Shown here piece by piece: positions 28,986 to 39,086 of a stretch of DNA of 64,000 nucleotides. The translations under genes were made by a program, and so were the position numbers. The DNA is taken from NCBI RefSeq assembly GCF_902459665.1, contig NZ_CABPSL010000009.1, forward strand, positions 117,902-181,901, read 5' to 3'. This stretch comes from Pandoraea cepalis (GTDB taxonomy: Bacteria > Pseudomonadota > Gammaproteobacteria > Burkholderiales > Burkholderiaceae). The notes under the pieces are model-generated. The model worked only from the letters and a program-made list of their open reading frames with translations. It ran no database searches and was not told the DNA's origin. Numbering within the stretch: position 1 is the stretch's first letter; every line of letters starts with the position of its first letter.

Positions 28986-31900
28986 TCAGCGCTGTAACGC
29001 CTCCCAAACCTTGTGCAGACGCTTGACCGACACCGGCATGGGCGTGCGCAACTCCTGTGCGAATAGCGAGACGCGCAACTCCTCGAGCAGCCAGCGGAAC
29101 TCCTCGAGTCGCGCGTCGCCCTGATCGCGGCGCTGCGACGTCGCCCGCTGCCAGTTCTGCAGCAACGGCCCCAGTTCGCTCATGGCGCGGGCGTCGCGGG
29201 TCGGATCCGCCTTGAGCTTGTCGATACGTCCGGCCATCGCCTTCAGATAGCGCGGAAAATGCGCCAGTTGCGCGTACGGCGTGTCGATCAGGAACCGCTT
29301 GCCGATCAGCCGTTGCAACTGTGCCGTCAGATCCGCATACGCCTGCGCGAACGGCTTGGCCTGGGCCAGCTTCTTCTGCAAGGTCGCGTACTCGGTGAGA
29401 ATCTGTCCGGCCAGCCGCGCGATCTCCTGCGCGAGCAGCGTGAGGCGCCCCCGCCCCTCGTCCTTGCGCGCGACGAACGACGCGTTATCGCTCGGCCAAG
29501 GCAACTGCAGGCACGCACGCTCCAGCGCCAGATCGACGATCTGCTCCCGCAGTGCTTCTTGCGTCCCCAGGTTCATGTACTGCATCGCCATCTGCTGCAG
29601 GCCCGGGATGTTCTTCTCCAGATACTTCACCTGCTCGCGCAGTTGAATCGCGAAGAGCCGACGCAGACCCGCGCGATGCTGCCGTTGCGCTTCGTGCGGA
29701 TCGTCGAACACTTCGAGATCGCAGTGATCGCCGCGCTCGACCAACGCCGGGTAGCCGAACAACGTCTGACCGCCGCGACGGATTTCCAGCATCTCGGGCA
29801 GTTCGCCGAAGCTCCACGTCGTGAGGTTGTCGTAGCGGCCGGGCTCGACAGCGGCCGCTGAAGGTGCTGCCTGCGTGCCCGCCCGTCCCGCACCACGCGC
29901 CTCGCCGCGCGCCGCCGGCGACGTCGTCGCCGATGCACCATGTGCGTCGGGCTCGACGGCGGAACCACGGGTCGGCGTCGCACCACTCTTCGCCGCCAAC
30001 TGCTGAAATGTGCGCTGCGCCTGCTGACCGAGTTCGGCACGCAGTTGCGGGAGATTGCGTCCCATGCCGAGTTGACGCCCGTGTTCGTCGATCACCTTGA
30101 AGTTCATCGACAGGTGCGCCGGAAGCATTTCGAACTTGAAGTCACTGGACTTGAGCATGACGCCGGTCTGTTCGCGCGCGTCGGCGATGAGGGCATCGAG
30201 CAGCGCGCCCTGTCCGAACGTCGCCCGGTCGACGAAGCCGGCCGCAAACTCGGGCAACGGAACGAAGTGACGCCGCAGCTTCTGCGGCAGCGACTTCATC
30301 AGCAGGTGCGCCTTCTCTTTGAGCATGCCCGGCACCAGCCATTCGCAGCGGCGCGCGTCGACCTGATTGAGCGCGTAGAGCGGCACGGCGAGCGTTACGC
30401 CATCGCGCGGCGAGCCCGGTTCGAAGTGATAGCCGAGCACCATGTCGATGCCCGCAATGGCCGTCTTCTTCGGGAACAAGTCGGTCGTGACGCCCGCTGC
30501 CTCGTGACGCATCAGATCGTCGCGCACGAGGTAGAGCAGCTTCGGCGAGCCCTTGGCCGTTTCGCGATACCAGTGCTCGAAGCTCGCGCCGTCGTAGAGA
30601 TCGGCGGGGACATGGGCATCGTAATACGCGTAGATCAGTTCGTCGTCGACAAGCACGTCCTGGCGGCGCGACTTGTGTTCGAGCTGCTCGATGTCGGCGA
30701 TCAGCTTGCGATTGTGGGCGTAGAACGGGAGCTTGGTCTCCCATTCGCCTTCCACGAGCGCACTGCGCAGGAAGATTTCTCGGGCGCGACGCGGATCGCG
30801 CGGGCCGAAGTTCATCCGTCGGCGCGCATAGATCGTCAGGCCATAGAGCATGCCGCGTTCGTACGCCACGACTTGCGCGGCCTTCTTCTCCCAATGCGCG
30901 TCGGAGAGCGACGTCTTCACCAGGTGCTTGCCGACACGTTCGATCCACTCCGGCTCGATCCGGGCGATGCATCGTGCGTAGAGCCGGCTCGTCTCGACGA
31001 GTTCGCCGGCCATCACCCAGCGCCCGGCCTTCTTCACGAGCGACGATCCCGGCCAGATGTGGAACTTGATGCCGTGCGCGCCGAGGAAATGCGGATCGTC
31101 GTCGGCCTTGCAGCCGATGTTGCCGAGCAGGCCCGCGAGCAAGGCAAGATGCACCTGCTCGTAAGTCGCCTCCGACGCGTTGATGCGCCATCCCTGTTCG
31201 CGCACGACGGTGAGCAACTGGCTATGCACGTCGCGCCATTCGCGCAGGCGCAATTGCGACAGGAAGTTGTCGCGGCAGGCTTGTCCGAGCAGCCGGTTCG
31301 ACTTCTTGTGCGCGATCGCCTCTTCGAACCACTGCCAGATCTTGAGCCACGAGAGGAATTCGGAGCGTTCGTCGGCAAACTTGCGATGGGCGTTGTCGGC
31401 GGCGTCCTGCGCTTCGAGGGGGCGGTCACGCGGATCCTGCACGGCCAGCGCACTCGCGATGATGAGGACTTCGCGCAGCGACTGCTGGTCGCGCGCCGCC
31501 AGAATCATGCGGCCCACGCGGGGATCGAGCGGCAGACGCGCCAGTTCGCGCCCAAGCGGGGTGAGCTGGTTGGTGTCGTCGACCGCGCCGAGTTCGCCCA
31601 ACAGTTGATAGCCGTCGGCAACGGCCCGGCCGGGCGGCGGTTCGATGAACGGGAATTCCTCGACCTTGGCGAGCCGCAGCGACTGCATGCGCAGAATGAC
31701 GGCGGCAAGCGACGAGCGCAGGATTTCCGGATCCGTGAAGCGCGCGCGCGCCTGGAAGTCAGCTTCGTCGTACAGACGAATACACACGCCGTCGGCCACG
31801 CGGCCGCAGCGCCCCGCGCGCTGGTTGGCGGCGGCCTGCGAGATCGGCTCGATCTGTAGTTGTTCGACCTTGTTGCGGTACGAGTATCGCTTGACGCGCG

Positions 31901-33128
31901 CGGTACCGGCATCGACCACGTAGCGAACACCCGGCACCGTGAGCGAGGTTTCCGCCACGTTGGTGGCCAGCACGATACGGCGCGCGTTGGACGGTTTGAA
32001 CACGCGCTCCTGCTCGGGACCCGAGAGGCGCGCGAAGAGCGGCAGAATTTCAGTGTGCGGCGGATGATGCTTGCGAAGCGACTCGGCCGCCTCGCGGATT
32101 TCGCGCTCGCCGGGCAGGAAGACGAGCACGTCGCCGGCGCCTTCGCGGCACAGTTCGTCGACGGCGTCGACGATCCCGTCCATCAGGTCCCGTTCGCGAT
32201 CGCGCGCGCTGGCGCGGCTGCCTTCGCGCCCCAGCGCGTTCGCGATGCGCGCATCGTCCTGGATCGGGCGGTAGCGCACTTCCACGGGGTACAGGCGCCC
32301 GCTCACTTCGATGACCGGCGCTGGGCGCAGGTGGTCGCCCTCGCCCGTGCCGAAATGGCGGGCGAAGCGATCGGCGTCGATGGTGGCCGACGTGATGATG
32401 ACTTTCAGGTCGGGCCGACGCGGCAGCAACTGCTTGAGGTAGCCGAGCAGAAAGTCGATGTTCAGGCTGCGCTCGTGCGCCTCGTCAATGATGAGGGTGT
32501 CGTACGCGCGCAACAGCGGATCGGTCTGCGTCTCGGCGAGCAGAATGCCGTCGGTCATCAGTTTGACGGACGCGCCGTGGGACAAGGTATCGTTGAAGCG
32601 CACCTTGAAGCCGACGATGTCGCCAAGCGGGGTGTTGAGTTCGTCGGCGATGCGGCGCGCGGTGGCCGACGCGGCGATCCGACGTGGTTGGGTGTGGCCG
32701 ATCAGGCCGGTGCCGCCCGCGCCAAGCCCGCGGCCGAGCGCGAGGCAGATTTTGGGAAGCTGAGTGGTCTTGCCCGAGCCGGTCTCGCCGCTCACGATGA
32801 CGACCTGATGGCCGGCGATGGCGCGCGCAATCTCGTCGCGCCGGCCGGAGACGGGCAGCGCCTCGGGAAAGACGATGTCGGGAAGCGGATTGGCGGCGGC
32901 CTGGCGCGCCGCGAGGCGTTCGGCGTCGCGCGCGGCGCGCTCGGCCGGCGTCGTGCGTCGCCCTGTTGCCGGGTTCGGGCCGCCGGCCTGCCCCGTGTTC
33001 GCGGGTTTGGGCAGCCTGGCGGGCTTTGGAGTCGACGCGGTGACCGTGGGTTGGGCGCGCGTATGCCCCGGAGCCATCACTTTCGGCTTCGGGGGCGGAG
33101 ATTGTCGATTTCGTTCATCACTTGCCAT
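28986..33128 (-). CDS. hrpA: DEAH-box ATP-dependent RNA helicase HrpA
   Basis: 1,380-residue DEAH/RHA helicase, close to the 1,300 of E. coli HrpA, recently tied to rescue of stalled or collided ribosomes. Motif I GETGSGKTTQ is near residue 114, DEAH in LIIDEAHERS, motif III SATID and motif VI QRAGRCGR. HA2 and OB-fold domains and the long DUF3418 C-terminal region follow, interrupted by a low-complexity Ala/Gly/Thr insert around residues 1035-1090. The N-terminal 70 residues are basic and disordered. The start is uncertain: no ribosome-binding site precedes the ATG at 33128 and a second ATG lies 17 codons in. Confidence 0.96.
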   Translation of the reverse strand: MASDERNRQSPPPKPKVMAPGHTRAQPTVTASTPKPARLPKPANTGQAGGPNPATGRRTTPAERAARDAERLAARQAAANPLPDIVFPEALPVSGRRDEIARAIAGHQVVIVSGETGSGKTTQLPKICLALGRGLGAGGTGLIGHTQPRRIAASATARRIADELNTPLGDIVGFKVRFNDTLSHGASVKLMTDGILLAETQTDPLLRAYDTLIIDEAHERSLNIDFLLGYLKQLLPRRPDLKVIITSATIDADRFARHFGTGEGDHLRPAPVIEVSGRLYPVEVRYRPIQDDARIANALGREGSRASARDRERDLMDGIVDAVDELCREGAGDVLVFLPGEREIREAAESLRKHHPPHTEILPLFARLSGPEQERVFKPSNARRIVLATNVAETSLTVPGVRYVVDAGTARVKRYSYRNKVEQLQIEPISQAAANQRAGRCGRVADGVCIRLYDEADFQARARFTDPEILRSSLAAVILRMQSLRLAKVEEFPFIEPPPGRAVADGYQLLGELGAVDDTNQLTPLGRELARLPLDPRVGRMILAARDQQSLREVLIIASALAVQDPRDRPLEAQDAADNAHRKFADERSEFLSWLKIWQWFEEAIAHKKSNRLLGQACRDNFLSQLRLREWRDVHSQLLTVVREQGWRINASEATYEQVHLALLAGLLGNIGCKADDDPHFLGAHGIKFHIWPGSSLVKKAGRWVMAGELVETSRLYARCIARIEPEWIERVGKHLVKTSLSDAHWEKKAAQVVAYERGMLYGLTIYARRRMNFGPRDPRRAREIFLRSALVEGEWETKLPFYAHNRKLIADIEQLEHKSRRQDVLVDDELIYAYYDAHVPADLYDGASFEHWYRETAKGSPKLLYLVRDDLMRHEAAGVTTDLFPKKTAIAGIDMVLGYHFEPGSPRDGVTLAVPLYALNQVDARRCEWLVPGMLKEKAHLLMKSLPQKLRRHFVPLPEFAAGFVDRATFGQGALLDALIADAREQTGVMLKSSDFKFEMLPAHLSMNFKVIDEHGRQLGMGRNLPQLRAELGQQAQRTFQQLAAKSGATPTRGSAVEPDAHGASATTSPAARGEARGAGRAGTQAAPSAAAVEPGRYDNLTTWSFGELPEMLEIRRGGQTLFGYPALVERGDHCDLEVFDDPHEAQRQHRAGLRRLFAIQLREQVKYLEKNIPGLQQMAMQYMNLGTQEALREQIVDLALERACLQLPWPSDNASFVARKDEGRGRLTLLAQEIARLAGQILTEYATLQKKLAQAKPFAQAYADLTAQLQRLIGKRFLIDTPYAQLAHFPRYLKAMAGRIDKLKADPTRDARAMSELGPLLQNWQRATSQRRDQGDARLEEFRWLLEELRVSLFAQELRTPMPVSVKRLHKVWEALQR

Positions 33129-33136
33129 GGGCGCGC

Positions 33137-33146
33137 ATTATATAAT
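33137..33146. promoter_or_regulatory. Palindromic -10 element between hrpA and argA
   Basis: ATTATATAAT is a perfect palindrome containing TATAAT on both strands, in the 44-bp gap between divergent hrpA and argA. For argA it would give a 20-25 nt leader. For hrpA transcription would start almost at the ATG. No clear -35 element accompanies either. Confidence 0.45.
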
Positions 33147-33172
33147 CTGCGGATGTTTGCGCACGTACACTC

Positions 33173-34522
33173 ATGCTGACCGAACCCGACCCCGCCCTAC
33201 AAGACGAAGAGACCGCCCACCAAGCCCAGTTCGTGGACTGGCTGCGATCGGTCGCCCCTTATATCCATGCGTTCCGCGACAAGACCTTCGTGGTCGCCTT
33301 CGGTGGCGAACTCGTCGCGGCGGGCGGACTCGACACCCTGATTCAGGATGTCGCGCTGCTGTGCGCGATGGGCATGCATATCGTGCTGGTGCACGGTTCG
33401 CGACCGCAGGTCGAGGAGCAGATGCGCCTGCGACATATCGAGTCGCACTTCGCCCAGCAGTTGCGCATTACCGACGCGGCCGCGCTCGAAGCGGTGAAGG
33501 AAGCGGCCGGGGAACTGCGGCTGGACATCGAAGCGTCGATCAGCCAGGGGCTGCCGAACACGCCCATGGGCAATGCGCGCATCAGCGTCGTGTCGGGCAA
33601 CTTCGTGACGGGGCGCCCGGTGGGCATCGTGGACGGCGTGGATTTCCAGCACACCGGCGTGGTTCGCAAGGTCGATGCCGAGTCGATTCGCCTGTCGCTG
33701 GCGAGCGGCAAGATCGTGCTGCTCTCCCCGCTGGGCTTCTCCCCGACCGGTCAGTCGTTCAATCTGACGATGGAAGATGTGGCGTCGTCGGCGGCCATCG
33801 CGCTGCGTGCCGACAAGCTGATTTTCATCACGGAAACGCCCGGCGTCATGAACGAGTACAACGAGTTGCAGCACGAACTCACCCTCGAAGACGCCCAGCG
33901 CCTGCAGTCGCAAGGTACGCTCGACCGCGATTCGGCGTTCTATCTTAAGTACGCGACGCGCGCCTGCCGGGCGGGTGTCGGCCGTGCCCACATCGTGCCC
34001 TTCGCGCTCGACGGCAGCATGCTGCTCGAACTGTTCTCGCACGACGGCGTGGGCACCATGATCTCGTACGAGAACCTGGAGAGCCTGCGCGAAGCGACGA
34101 TCGACGACGTCGGCGGCATTCTGCAGCTCATCGAACCGCTGGAGGCAGACGGCACGCTGGTGCGACGCGGTCGCAACCAGCTGGAGCGCGACATCGATCA
34201 CTTCTCGGTCATCGAGCACGATGGTCGCCTGTTCGGCTGCGCAGCACTCTATTCGTATCCGATGGAACGCATCGGGGAGATGGCCTGCCTGACCGTCGAC
34301 CCGGAAGCGCAAGGCTCCGGGGACGGCGAACGCCTGCTCAAACACATCGAGCAACGCGCCCGTGCCCGCGGTCTGGATCGCCTGTTCGTCCTCACCACGC
34401 GCACCGAGCACTGGTTCCTCAAGCGCGGCTTCGTCAAGGCAGGCGTCGACGATCTGCCGGCCGACCGCCGACGCCTGTATAACTGGCAACGCCGCTCGCT
34501 GGTGCTCATCAAGAAGCTGTAA
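33173..34522 (+). CDS. argA: N-acetylglutamate synthase
   Basis: 449-residue enzyme for the first step of arginine biosynthesis, acetyl-CoA plus glutamate to N-acetylglutamate. It has the classic two-domain form: an amino-acid-kinase-like domain (about 25-290, [26 protein letters not shown]) that normally binds the arginine feedback inhibitor, and a C-terminal GNAT domain (about 300-449, [21 protein letters not shown]). Divergent from hrpA; no arginine cluster is present. Confidence 0.95.
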   Translation: MLTEPDPALQDEETAHQAQFVDWLRSVAPYIHAFRDKTFVVAFGGELVAAGGLDTLIQDVALLCAMGMHIVLVHGSRPQVEEQMRLRHIESHFAQQLRITDAAALEAVKEAAGELRLDIEASISQGLPNTPMGNARISVVSGNFVTGRPVGIVDGVDFQHTGVVRKVDAESIRLSLASGKIVLLSPLGFSPTGQSFNLTMEDVASSAAIALRADKLIFITETPGVMNEYNELQHELTLEDAQRLQSQGTLDRDSAFYLKYATRACRAGVGRAHIVPFALDGSMLLELFSHDGVGTMISYENLESLREATIDDVGGILQLIEPLEADGTLVRRGRNQLERDIDHFSVIEHDGRLFGCAALYSYPMERIGEMACLTVDPEAQGSGDGERLLKHIEQRARARGLDRLFVLTTRTEHWFLKRGFVKAGVDDLPADRRRLYNWQRRSLVLIKKL

Positions 34523-34698
34523 CGAAGGGCAGGCAGGCGGCGCACGCCCAAGGCCCCCCTTGTGTCTCGCGCCGTTGTCCCCATCTACCGCTCTCGGCCG
34601 CAGCGCGCTTTTTCGTCGCATGTCGATTCCCCCAAAGGGTTTCGACTCAAGCGCCCAACATTCATTCACGCCCCACCAAGATCACGAAGGAGTTCCCC

Positions 34699-34974
34699 AT
34701 GGCTCGCATGATTCAATGCGTCAAACTCGGCAAAGAAGCCGAAGGTCTCGATTTCCCCCCCATGCCCGGCGAACTTGGCAAACGCCTCTGGGAAAGCGTC
34801 TCGAAAGAAGCCTGGGCCGGCTGGCTCAAGCAACAAACCATGCTGATCAATGAAAATCGCCTGAATATGGCCGATCCGCGCGCCCGCCAATACCTCGTCA
34901 AGCAAACCGAAAAGTATTTCTTCGGAGACGGCGCCGATGTCGCTCAAGGCTATGTGCCGCCGCCCTCTGAGTAA
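34699..34974 (+). CDS. yggX: YggX, Fe(2+)-trafficking/oxidative damage protection protein
   Basis: 91-residue small protein linked to protection of Fe-S clusters against oxidation. The conserved N-terminus [21 protein letters not shown] with Cys7 and the C-terminal YFFG motif are intact. A GAAGGAG ribosome-binding site lies just upstream. It follows argA by 176 bp on the same strand. Family function is partly genetic rather than biochemical. Confidence 0.95.
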   Translation: MARMIQCVKLGKEAEGLDFPPMPGELGKRLWESVSKEAWAGWLKQQTMLINENRLNMADPRARQYLVKQTEKYFFGDGADVAQGYVPPPSE

Positions 34975-34987
34975 ACGCCTCCCCCCC

Positions 34988-35058
34988 GACGGATCGGGGC
35001 CCCTTTCCGCCGCTCAGACATAAACCCAACTCGCTGCAGAAAGGGGCCCCGATCCGTC
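34988..35058. repeat. 20-bp perfect inverted repeat with 31-nt loop
   Basis: Arm 34988-35007 (GACGGATCGGGGCCCCTTTC) is exactly complementary to 35039-35058. Located between convergent yggX and the zinc-ribbon gene, it could form a very stable hairpin in both transcripts. There is no T tract, so it is not a standard intrinsic terminator. Each arm also contains the self-complementary GGGGCCCC. Confidence 0.8.
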
Positions 35059-35160
35059 CCCGCATACGCCCTATGGCACCATGCCACCGGCGTCGGGAAA
35101 CAGGCAGGCGAATAGGCTCGTATGCTTTTTTTCTCGATTGGGATCTGCTGGATGTGCTGG

Positions 35161-36228
35161 TCAGGCGGGCGTCGTGCCACCCACGGCCGCCTTGCCAGCC
35201 GAAGCCGCTCCGCAGTGGTGGCAGAAATGCGCGAACGCGTTTTTGCGCGCATCGCACACACCGCAATGGTCAAACAGGCAAATGCCACAGTGCACGCAGT
35301 AATCGCGATTCGGATCGTCCAATTTCACCGGACGCTCACACCCCGGACACACCGACTTCGCCAACCGCGCCTGCGCCAGATCGTACGACAACGTCTTGCG
35401 ACGCTCTTCGTCCGGTAACTGCTCCTCCGCCCTCTGCCTCGCCAGGTATCGCTGCAACGACACGATGGCGTAGCGTCCGATCATCACCGTGAGCACAATG
35501 CCCACGAGGTACCGCACATATCCACCGTAGTCCGGCAAGTACGGCACCAGCTCTACGAAGAACGCAAACAGCGCGAAGAAGATGAAGCCCCACACGAATG
35601 GCCACCACGTGCTTTTGCGCTGGCGCACAAAGAGCCATCCCGCCACCACCAGTAATGGCAGCGTAAGCGCAAGCCGAATGCCGAATACTTTCAAATCCTG
35701 CGCACGCTGGATCGCCGCAAGCTTTTCTCCCGCCGCCGTGTTCAGCGCATAGCGCGCCATGCGCGCCGACTGCACCGCGCGCTGGGCATCCAGCTGTTTT
35801 GCCTCGAGGGCATCGACTTGCGTCTGGACGTCGCGCTGCGCCGCCTTCAAGGCATCGAGCGCCTGCGTGCGCGCAACGAGCTCCGTATCCTGACTGGCCT
35901 GCGCCGTCGCCGTACGCGTGGCCACCCAATCGTTGAACGACTCTCGCGCACTGCGATACGCCGTACTCCGCGCCTTGAGCTGCAAACGCGCCGTCTCCAA
36001 CCGGCTCTCGACATCTTCGAGCTGTGCCTGCGCCTGCTTGATGGCGGCGTCGGCACTGGCCGCCTGCCCGCGATCGACGAACGAGTCGAGCGTCGGCGCA
36101 GGCGCTACGCCCGGCAATTTGTCAACGACGAGCCCACCCAGGCCAATGAGGAACGCCGCAAATAACACGGCGATCAGCCACAGGCCACGGCGGAACCAGG
36201 TTTCGGGAAGACGACGCGATCCAGCCAT
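35161..36228 (-). CDS. Membrane protein with coiled coil and C-terminal zinc ribbons, unknown function
   Basis: 355 residues. In order: an N-terminal membrane anchor (about 14-35); a long Ala/Gln/Arg-rich probable coiled coil (about 55-175); two or three hydrophobic segments (about 182-265); and a cytoplasmic C-terminus with paired Cys motifs CPGC, CVHCGIC, CGVC and CHHC that should bind two zinc ions. The anchor plus coiled coil would place the coil in the periplasm. The family is known to me only as zinc-ribbon domain-containing protein; no role is assigned. It lies 15 bp after rpiA on the same strand and is probably co-transcribed. Confidence 0.8.
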   Translation of the reverse strand: MAGSRRLPETWFRRGLWLIAVLFAAFLIGLGGLVVDKLPGVAPAPTLDSFVDRGQAASADAAIKQAQAQLEDVESRLETARLQLKARSTAYRSARESFNDWVATRTATAQASQDTELVARTQALDALKAAQRDVQTQVDALEAKQLDAQRAVQSARMARYALNTAAGEKLAAIQRAQDLKVFGIRLALTLPLLVVAGWLFVRQRKSTWWPFVWGFIFFALFAFFVELVPYLPDYGGYVRYLVGIVLTVMIGRYAIVSLQRYLARQRAEEQLPDEERRKTLSYDLAQARLAKSVCPGCERPVKLDDPNRDYCVHCGICLFDHCGVCDARKNAFAHFCHHCGAASAGKAAVGGTTPA

Positions 36229-36243
36229 CCTGCCCTCCCGGGA

Positions 36244-36936
36244 TCAGTTGTGGTAGTCGAGCGTGCGCACGCCTTGCGGCGTACCCATGAGCGTGATGTC
36301 CGCGCCGCGCTGTGCGAAGAGCCCTACGGTCACGACGCCCGGGATCTGGTTGACCTGCGCCTCGAACGCCACCGGATCGAGGATCTGCAGCCCGTGGACG
36401 TCAAGAATCGCACACCCATTGTCGGTCATGTACGGGCTGCCGTCGGCACGCACCCGCGCCTGCGGCTTGCCACCCAGCGCCGTCAGCGCACGGGCGACGC
36501 TCGCCTGCGCCATCGGGATCACTTCGACCGGCAGCGGAAAGACGCCAAGCACGGCAACTTCCTTGGACGCGTCGACGACGCACACGAATTCCTTCGCCAC
36601 CGAGGCGACGATCTTCTCGCGCGTGAGCGCCCCGCCGCCGCCCTTGATCATGTGGCCAAGCGCGTTGATCTCGTCGGCACCGTCGACGTAGACCGGCAGG
36701 CTGTCGATCTGGTTGAGGTCGAAGACTTCGATGCCATGTTTGCGCAGACGCTCGGTGCTGGCCTCGGAACTGGAGACGGCGCCGCGATAGCGGCCCTTGT
36801 GGACGGCGAGCGCGTCGATAAAGCAGTTCGCGGTGGACCCGGTGCCCACGCCGATCACGCTGCCCTCGGGCACGTGCTGGTTCACATAGTCGGCGGCGGC
36901 CTCGCCGACCAAGCGCTTGAGTTCGTCCTGGGTCAT
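36244..36936 (-). CDS. rpiA: Ribose-5-phosphate isomerase A
   Basis: 230-residue pentose-phosphate enzyme interconverting ribose 5-phosphate and ribulose 5-phosphate. Conserved blocks are [47 protein letters not shown] (with the catalytic Asp/Glu/Lys) and [18 protein letters not shown] is the chosen start. It is divergent from the transaldolase gene 127 bp away, placing two non-oxidative pentose-phosphate enzymes side by side. Confidence 0.96.
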   Translation of the reverse strand: MTQDELKRLVGEAAADYVNQHVPEGSVIGVGTGSTANCFIDALAVHKGRYRGAVSSSEASTERLRKHGIEVFDLNQIDSLPVYVDGADEINALGHMIKGGGGALTREKIVASVAKEFVCVVDASKEVAVLGVFPLPVEVIPMAQASVARALTALGGKPQARVRADGSPYMTDNGCAILDVHGLQILDPVAFEAQVNQIPGVVTVGLFAQRGADITLMGTPQGVRTLDYHN

Positions 36937-37063
36937 GGGGATTTCCGGCAAAGTTTGGTAAAGTCGGAAGTTTACCGGAGTCAGGCGGGCCGCGCCGTTT
37001 TTCATCGCCCGGTCGCATCCCGGACTTCATGTCACGCAGTGCATTTCTCGCAAGGCCGCTCTC

Positions 37064-38014
37064 ATGAATCAGCTCGACCAGCTCAAACGCCACACGATCG
37101 TTGTTGCCGACACCGGCGACTTCCAGGCGATGGACGCCTACAAGCCGCAAGACGCCACGACCAACCCGTCGCTGATTCTCGGTGCCGTCCAGAAGGACGC
37201 CTACCGCCCGATGCTCACCCGCATCGTCAGTGAACACCGCGCGGAATCCACCGCGGAGATCATCGACCGTCTGCTGATTGCCTTCGGGCGGGAGATTCTG
37301 GACATCGTGCCGGGTCGCGTGTCGACGGAAGTGGACGCGCGACTGTCGTTCGATACGGCCGGCACGGTGGTCCGTGCGCGCAAGCTCATCGCCATGTATG
37401 AGGCGCAAGGCATCGAGCGCGACCGCGTGCTCATCAAGATTGCTTCGACGTGGGAAGGCATTCGCGCGGCCGAGATTCTCGAGCGCGACGGAATTCGCTG
37501 CAACATGACGCTGCTGTTTTCGCTGGTGCAAGCGGCGGCCTGCGCCGAGGCAGGCGCCCGGCTGATTTCGCCGTTTGTCGGTCGAATCTACGATTGGTAC
37601 AAGAAGTCGGCGGGTGCGAACTGGGTCGAGGCGGACAACGCGGGAGAGCACGATCCGGGCGTGCGCTCAGTGGCCGCCATCTATCGCTATTACAAGCACT
37701 TCGGCCATGACACGGAAGTCATGGGTGCGAGCTTCCGCTCGACCGGGCAGATCCTGGCATTGGCAGGCTGCGATCTGCTGACGATCAGCCCCGCCCTGCT
37801 CGAACAACTCCGCACGACACAGAGCGAAGTGCCTCGACGGCTCGACGCGAAGGACGCCCGCGCCGCGAGCATCGATCGCGTGAAAACGGATGAGCCGTCG
37901 TTCCGCTTTGCGCTCAACGACGATGCCATGGCGACCGAAAAACTCGCGGAAGGGATCCGCGCGTTTGCCGCCGATGCGATCAAGCTGGAAGCGCTGATCG
38001 ACGCGGCACGCTAA
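37064..38014 (+). CDS. tal: Transaldolase
   Basis: 316-residue class I transaldolase transferring dihydroxyacetone between sedoheptulose 7-phosphate and glyceraldehyde 3-phosphate. The Schiff-base Lys125 sits in [23 protein letters not shown] and [18 protein letters not shown] are the other signature blocks. TalB-type length. Divergent from rpiA. A GC-rich hairpin (GCCCGGC/GCCGGGC, 38031-38052) follows the stop but has no T tract. Confidence 0.96.
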   Translation: MNQLDQLKRHTIVVADTGDFQAMDAYKPQDATTNPSLILGAVQKDAYRPMLTRIVSEHRAESTAEIIDRLLIAFGREILDIVPGRVSTEVDARLSFDTAGTVVRARKLIAMYEAQGIERDRVLIKIASTWEGIRAAEILERDGIRCNMTLLFSLVQAAACAEAGARLISPFVGRIYDWYKKSAGANWVEADNAGEHDPGVRSVAAIYRYYKHFGHDTEVMGASFRSTGQILALAGCDLLTISPALLEQLRTTQSEVPRRLDAKDARAASIDRVKTDEPSFRFALNDDAMATEKLAEGIRAFAADAIKLEALIDAAR

Positions 38015-38132
38015 ACGACCCCTGCGACGTGCCCGGCAATCTTGCGCCGGGCGTCGCTGGCTTGGCTTCGCGCCGCTGACCTCACGTCCTTGACGTCATC
38101 CCCTCGGCGTGAAGTCGCTCACTTCACGTTTG

Positions 38133-38906
38133 TCACTTGGCGCCTTTGGCCGCCACTGCGCGCTGGCGTACCGCTTCGTACAGGCAGACGGCGCTCGCTA
38201 CCGAAACGTTCAGGCTTTCGCAGCCGCCCGCCATCGGAATGCTCATCAGCTCGTCGCAGTGCTCGCGCACCAGTCGGCGCATGCCCTCGCCTTCCGCCCC
38301 CATGACAATCGCCATCGGCCCGGTGAGCTTGGTGCGGTAGATGTCGGCAGGGGCGTCGTCGGAGGTGCCGACCACCCAGATACCACGCTCCTGCAATTCC
38401 CGAAGCGTGCGCGAGAGGTTCGTCACCATGATGTAAGGCACGGTTTCCGCCGCACCGCTGGCCACCTTGGCGGCGGTCGCATTCAGACCGACGGCGCGAT
38501 CTTTCGGTGCGATGACCGCGTGCGCCCCGGCCCCGTCGGCCACACGCAGGCACGCGCCGAGGTTGTGCGGATCGGTCACGCCGTCGAGCACGAGCAACAG
38601 CGGCGGCCCGGAAATACCGTCGAGCAATTCGTCGAGGTTCAGCGCCAGCGACACTTCCTGAGCACGCGCGACCACGCCTTGATGGCGCGACGAACCGGCC
38701 ATGCCGTCCAGGCGCTTGCCGTCGGCCTGAATGACCTTGACCTTTACGCCCGGGGCGCCCTTGAGCGACTCAACGTGCTTCAGGAAGTCCGTCATGCGGC
38801 GATCGCGCCGGCTCGGATCGTAGTATATCTCTTCGACGCTACCGGCATCGTGGCGCAGACGCGCCGTCACGGCATGGAAGCCGAACAGCAATTTCAATTG
38901 ACTCAT
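38133..38906 (-). CDS. rlmB: 23S rRNA (guanosine-2251-2'-O)-methyltransferase RlmB
   Basis: 257-residue SPOUT-class methyltransferase. An N-terminal substrate-binding domain ([12 protein letters not shown]) is followed by the knotted catalytic domain with motif 1 [20 protein letters not shown], motif 2 [11 protein letters not shown] and motif 3 [18 protein letters not shown]. It follows rnr on the same strand after 180 bp, the same rnr-rlmB pairing as in E. coli. Confidence 0.95.
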   Translation of the reverse strand: MSQLKLLFGFHAVTARLRHDAGSVEEIYYDPSRRDRRMTDFLKHVESLKGAPGVKVKVIQADGKRLDGMAGSSRHQGVVARAQEVSLALNLDELLDGISGPPLLLVLDGVTDPHNLGACLRVADGAGAHAVIAPKDRAVGLNATAAKVASGAAETVPYIMVTNLSRTLRELQERGIWVVGTSDDAPADIYRTKLTGPMAIVMGAEGEGMRRLVREHCDELMSIPMAGGCESLNVSVASAVCLYEAVRQRAVAAKGAK

Positions 38907-39086
38907 TTCACATCCTCAAAATAGCGTGTGCCGGCACGGCCGCCGACAACGGGCGCCGCACAAAGCACGACGGCGGCGGAGCCCGCATGAGCCACCGCCG
39001 CCGCAATCCATCGCGGACCCCTGTTGCCGGTCACCGCCGGCACAAGGCGCCCATCTTACTGCAAACCCTCCGCCGCGCTGCGCGAA

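Noticed and set aside
28712..28997. Two overlapping small open frames between hrpA and the propeller gene
   Set aside because: Opposite strands, no good ribosome-binding site, no family; both cannot be true and neither is supported.
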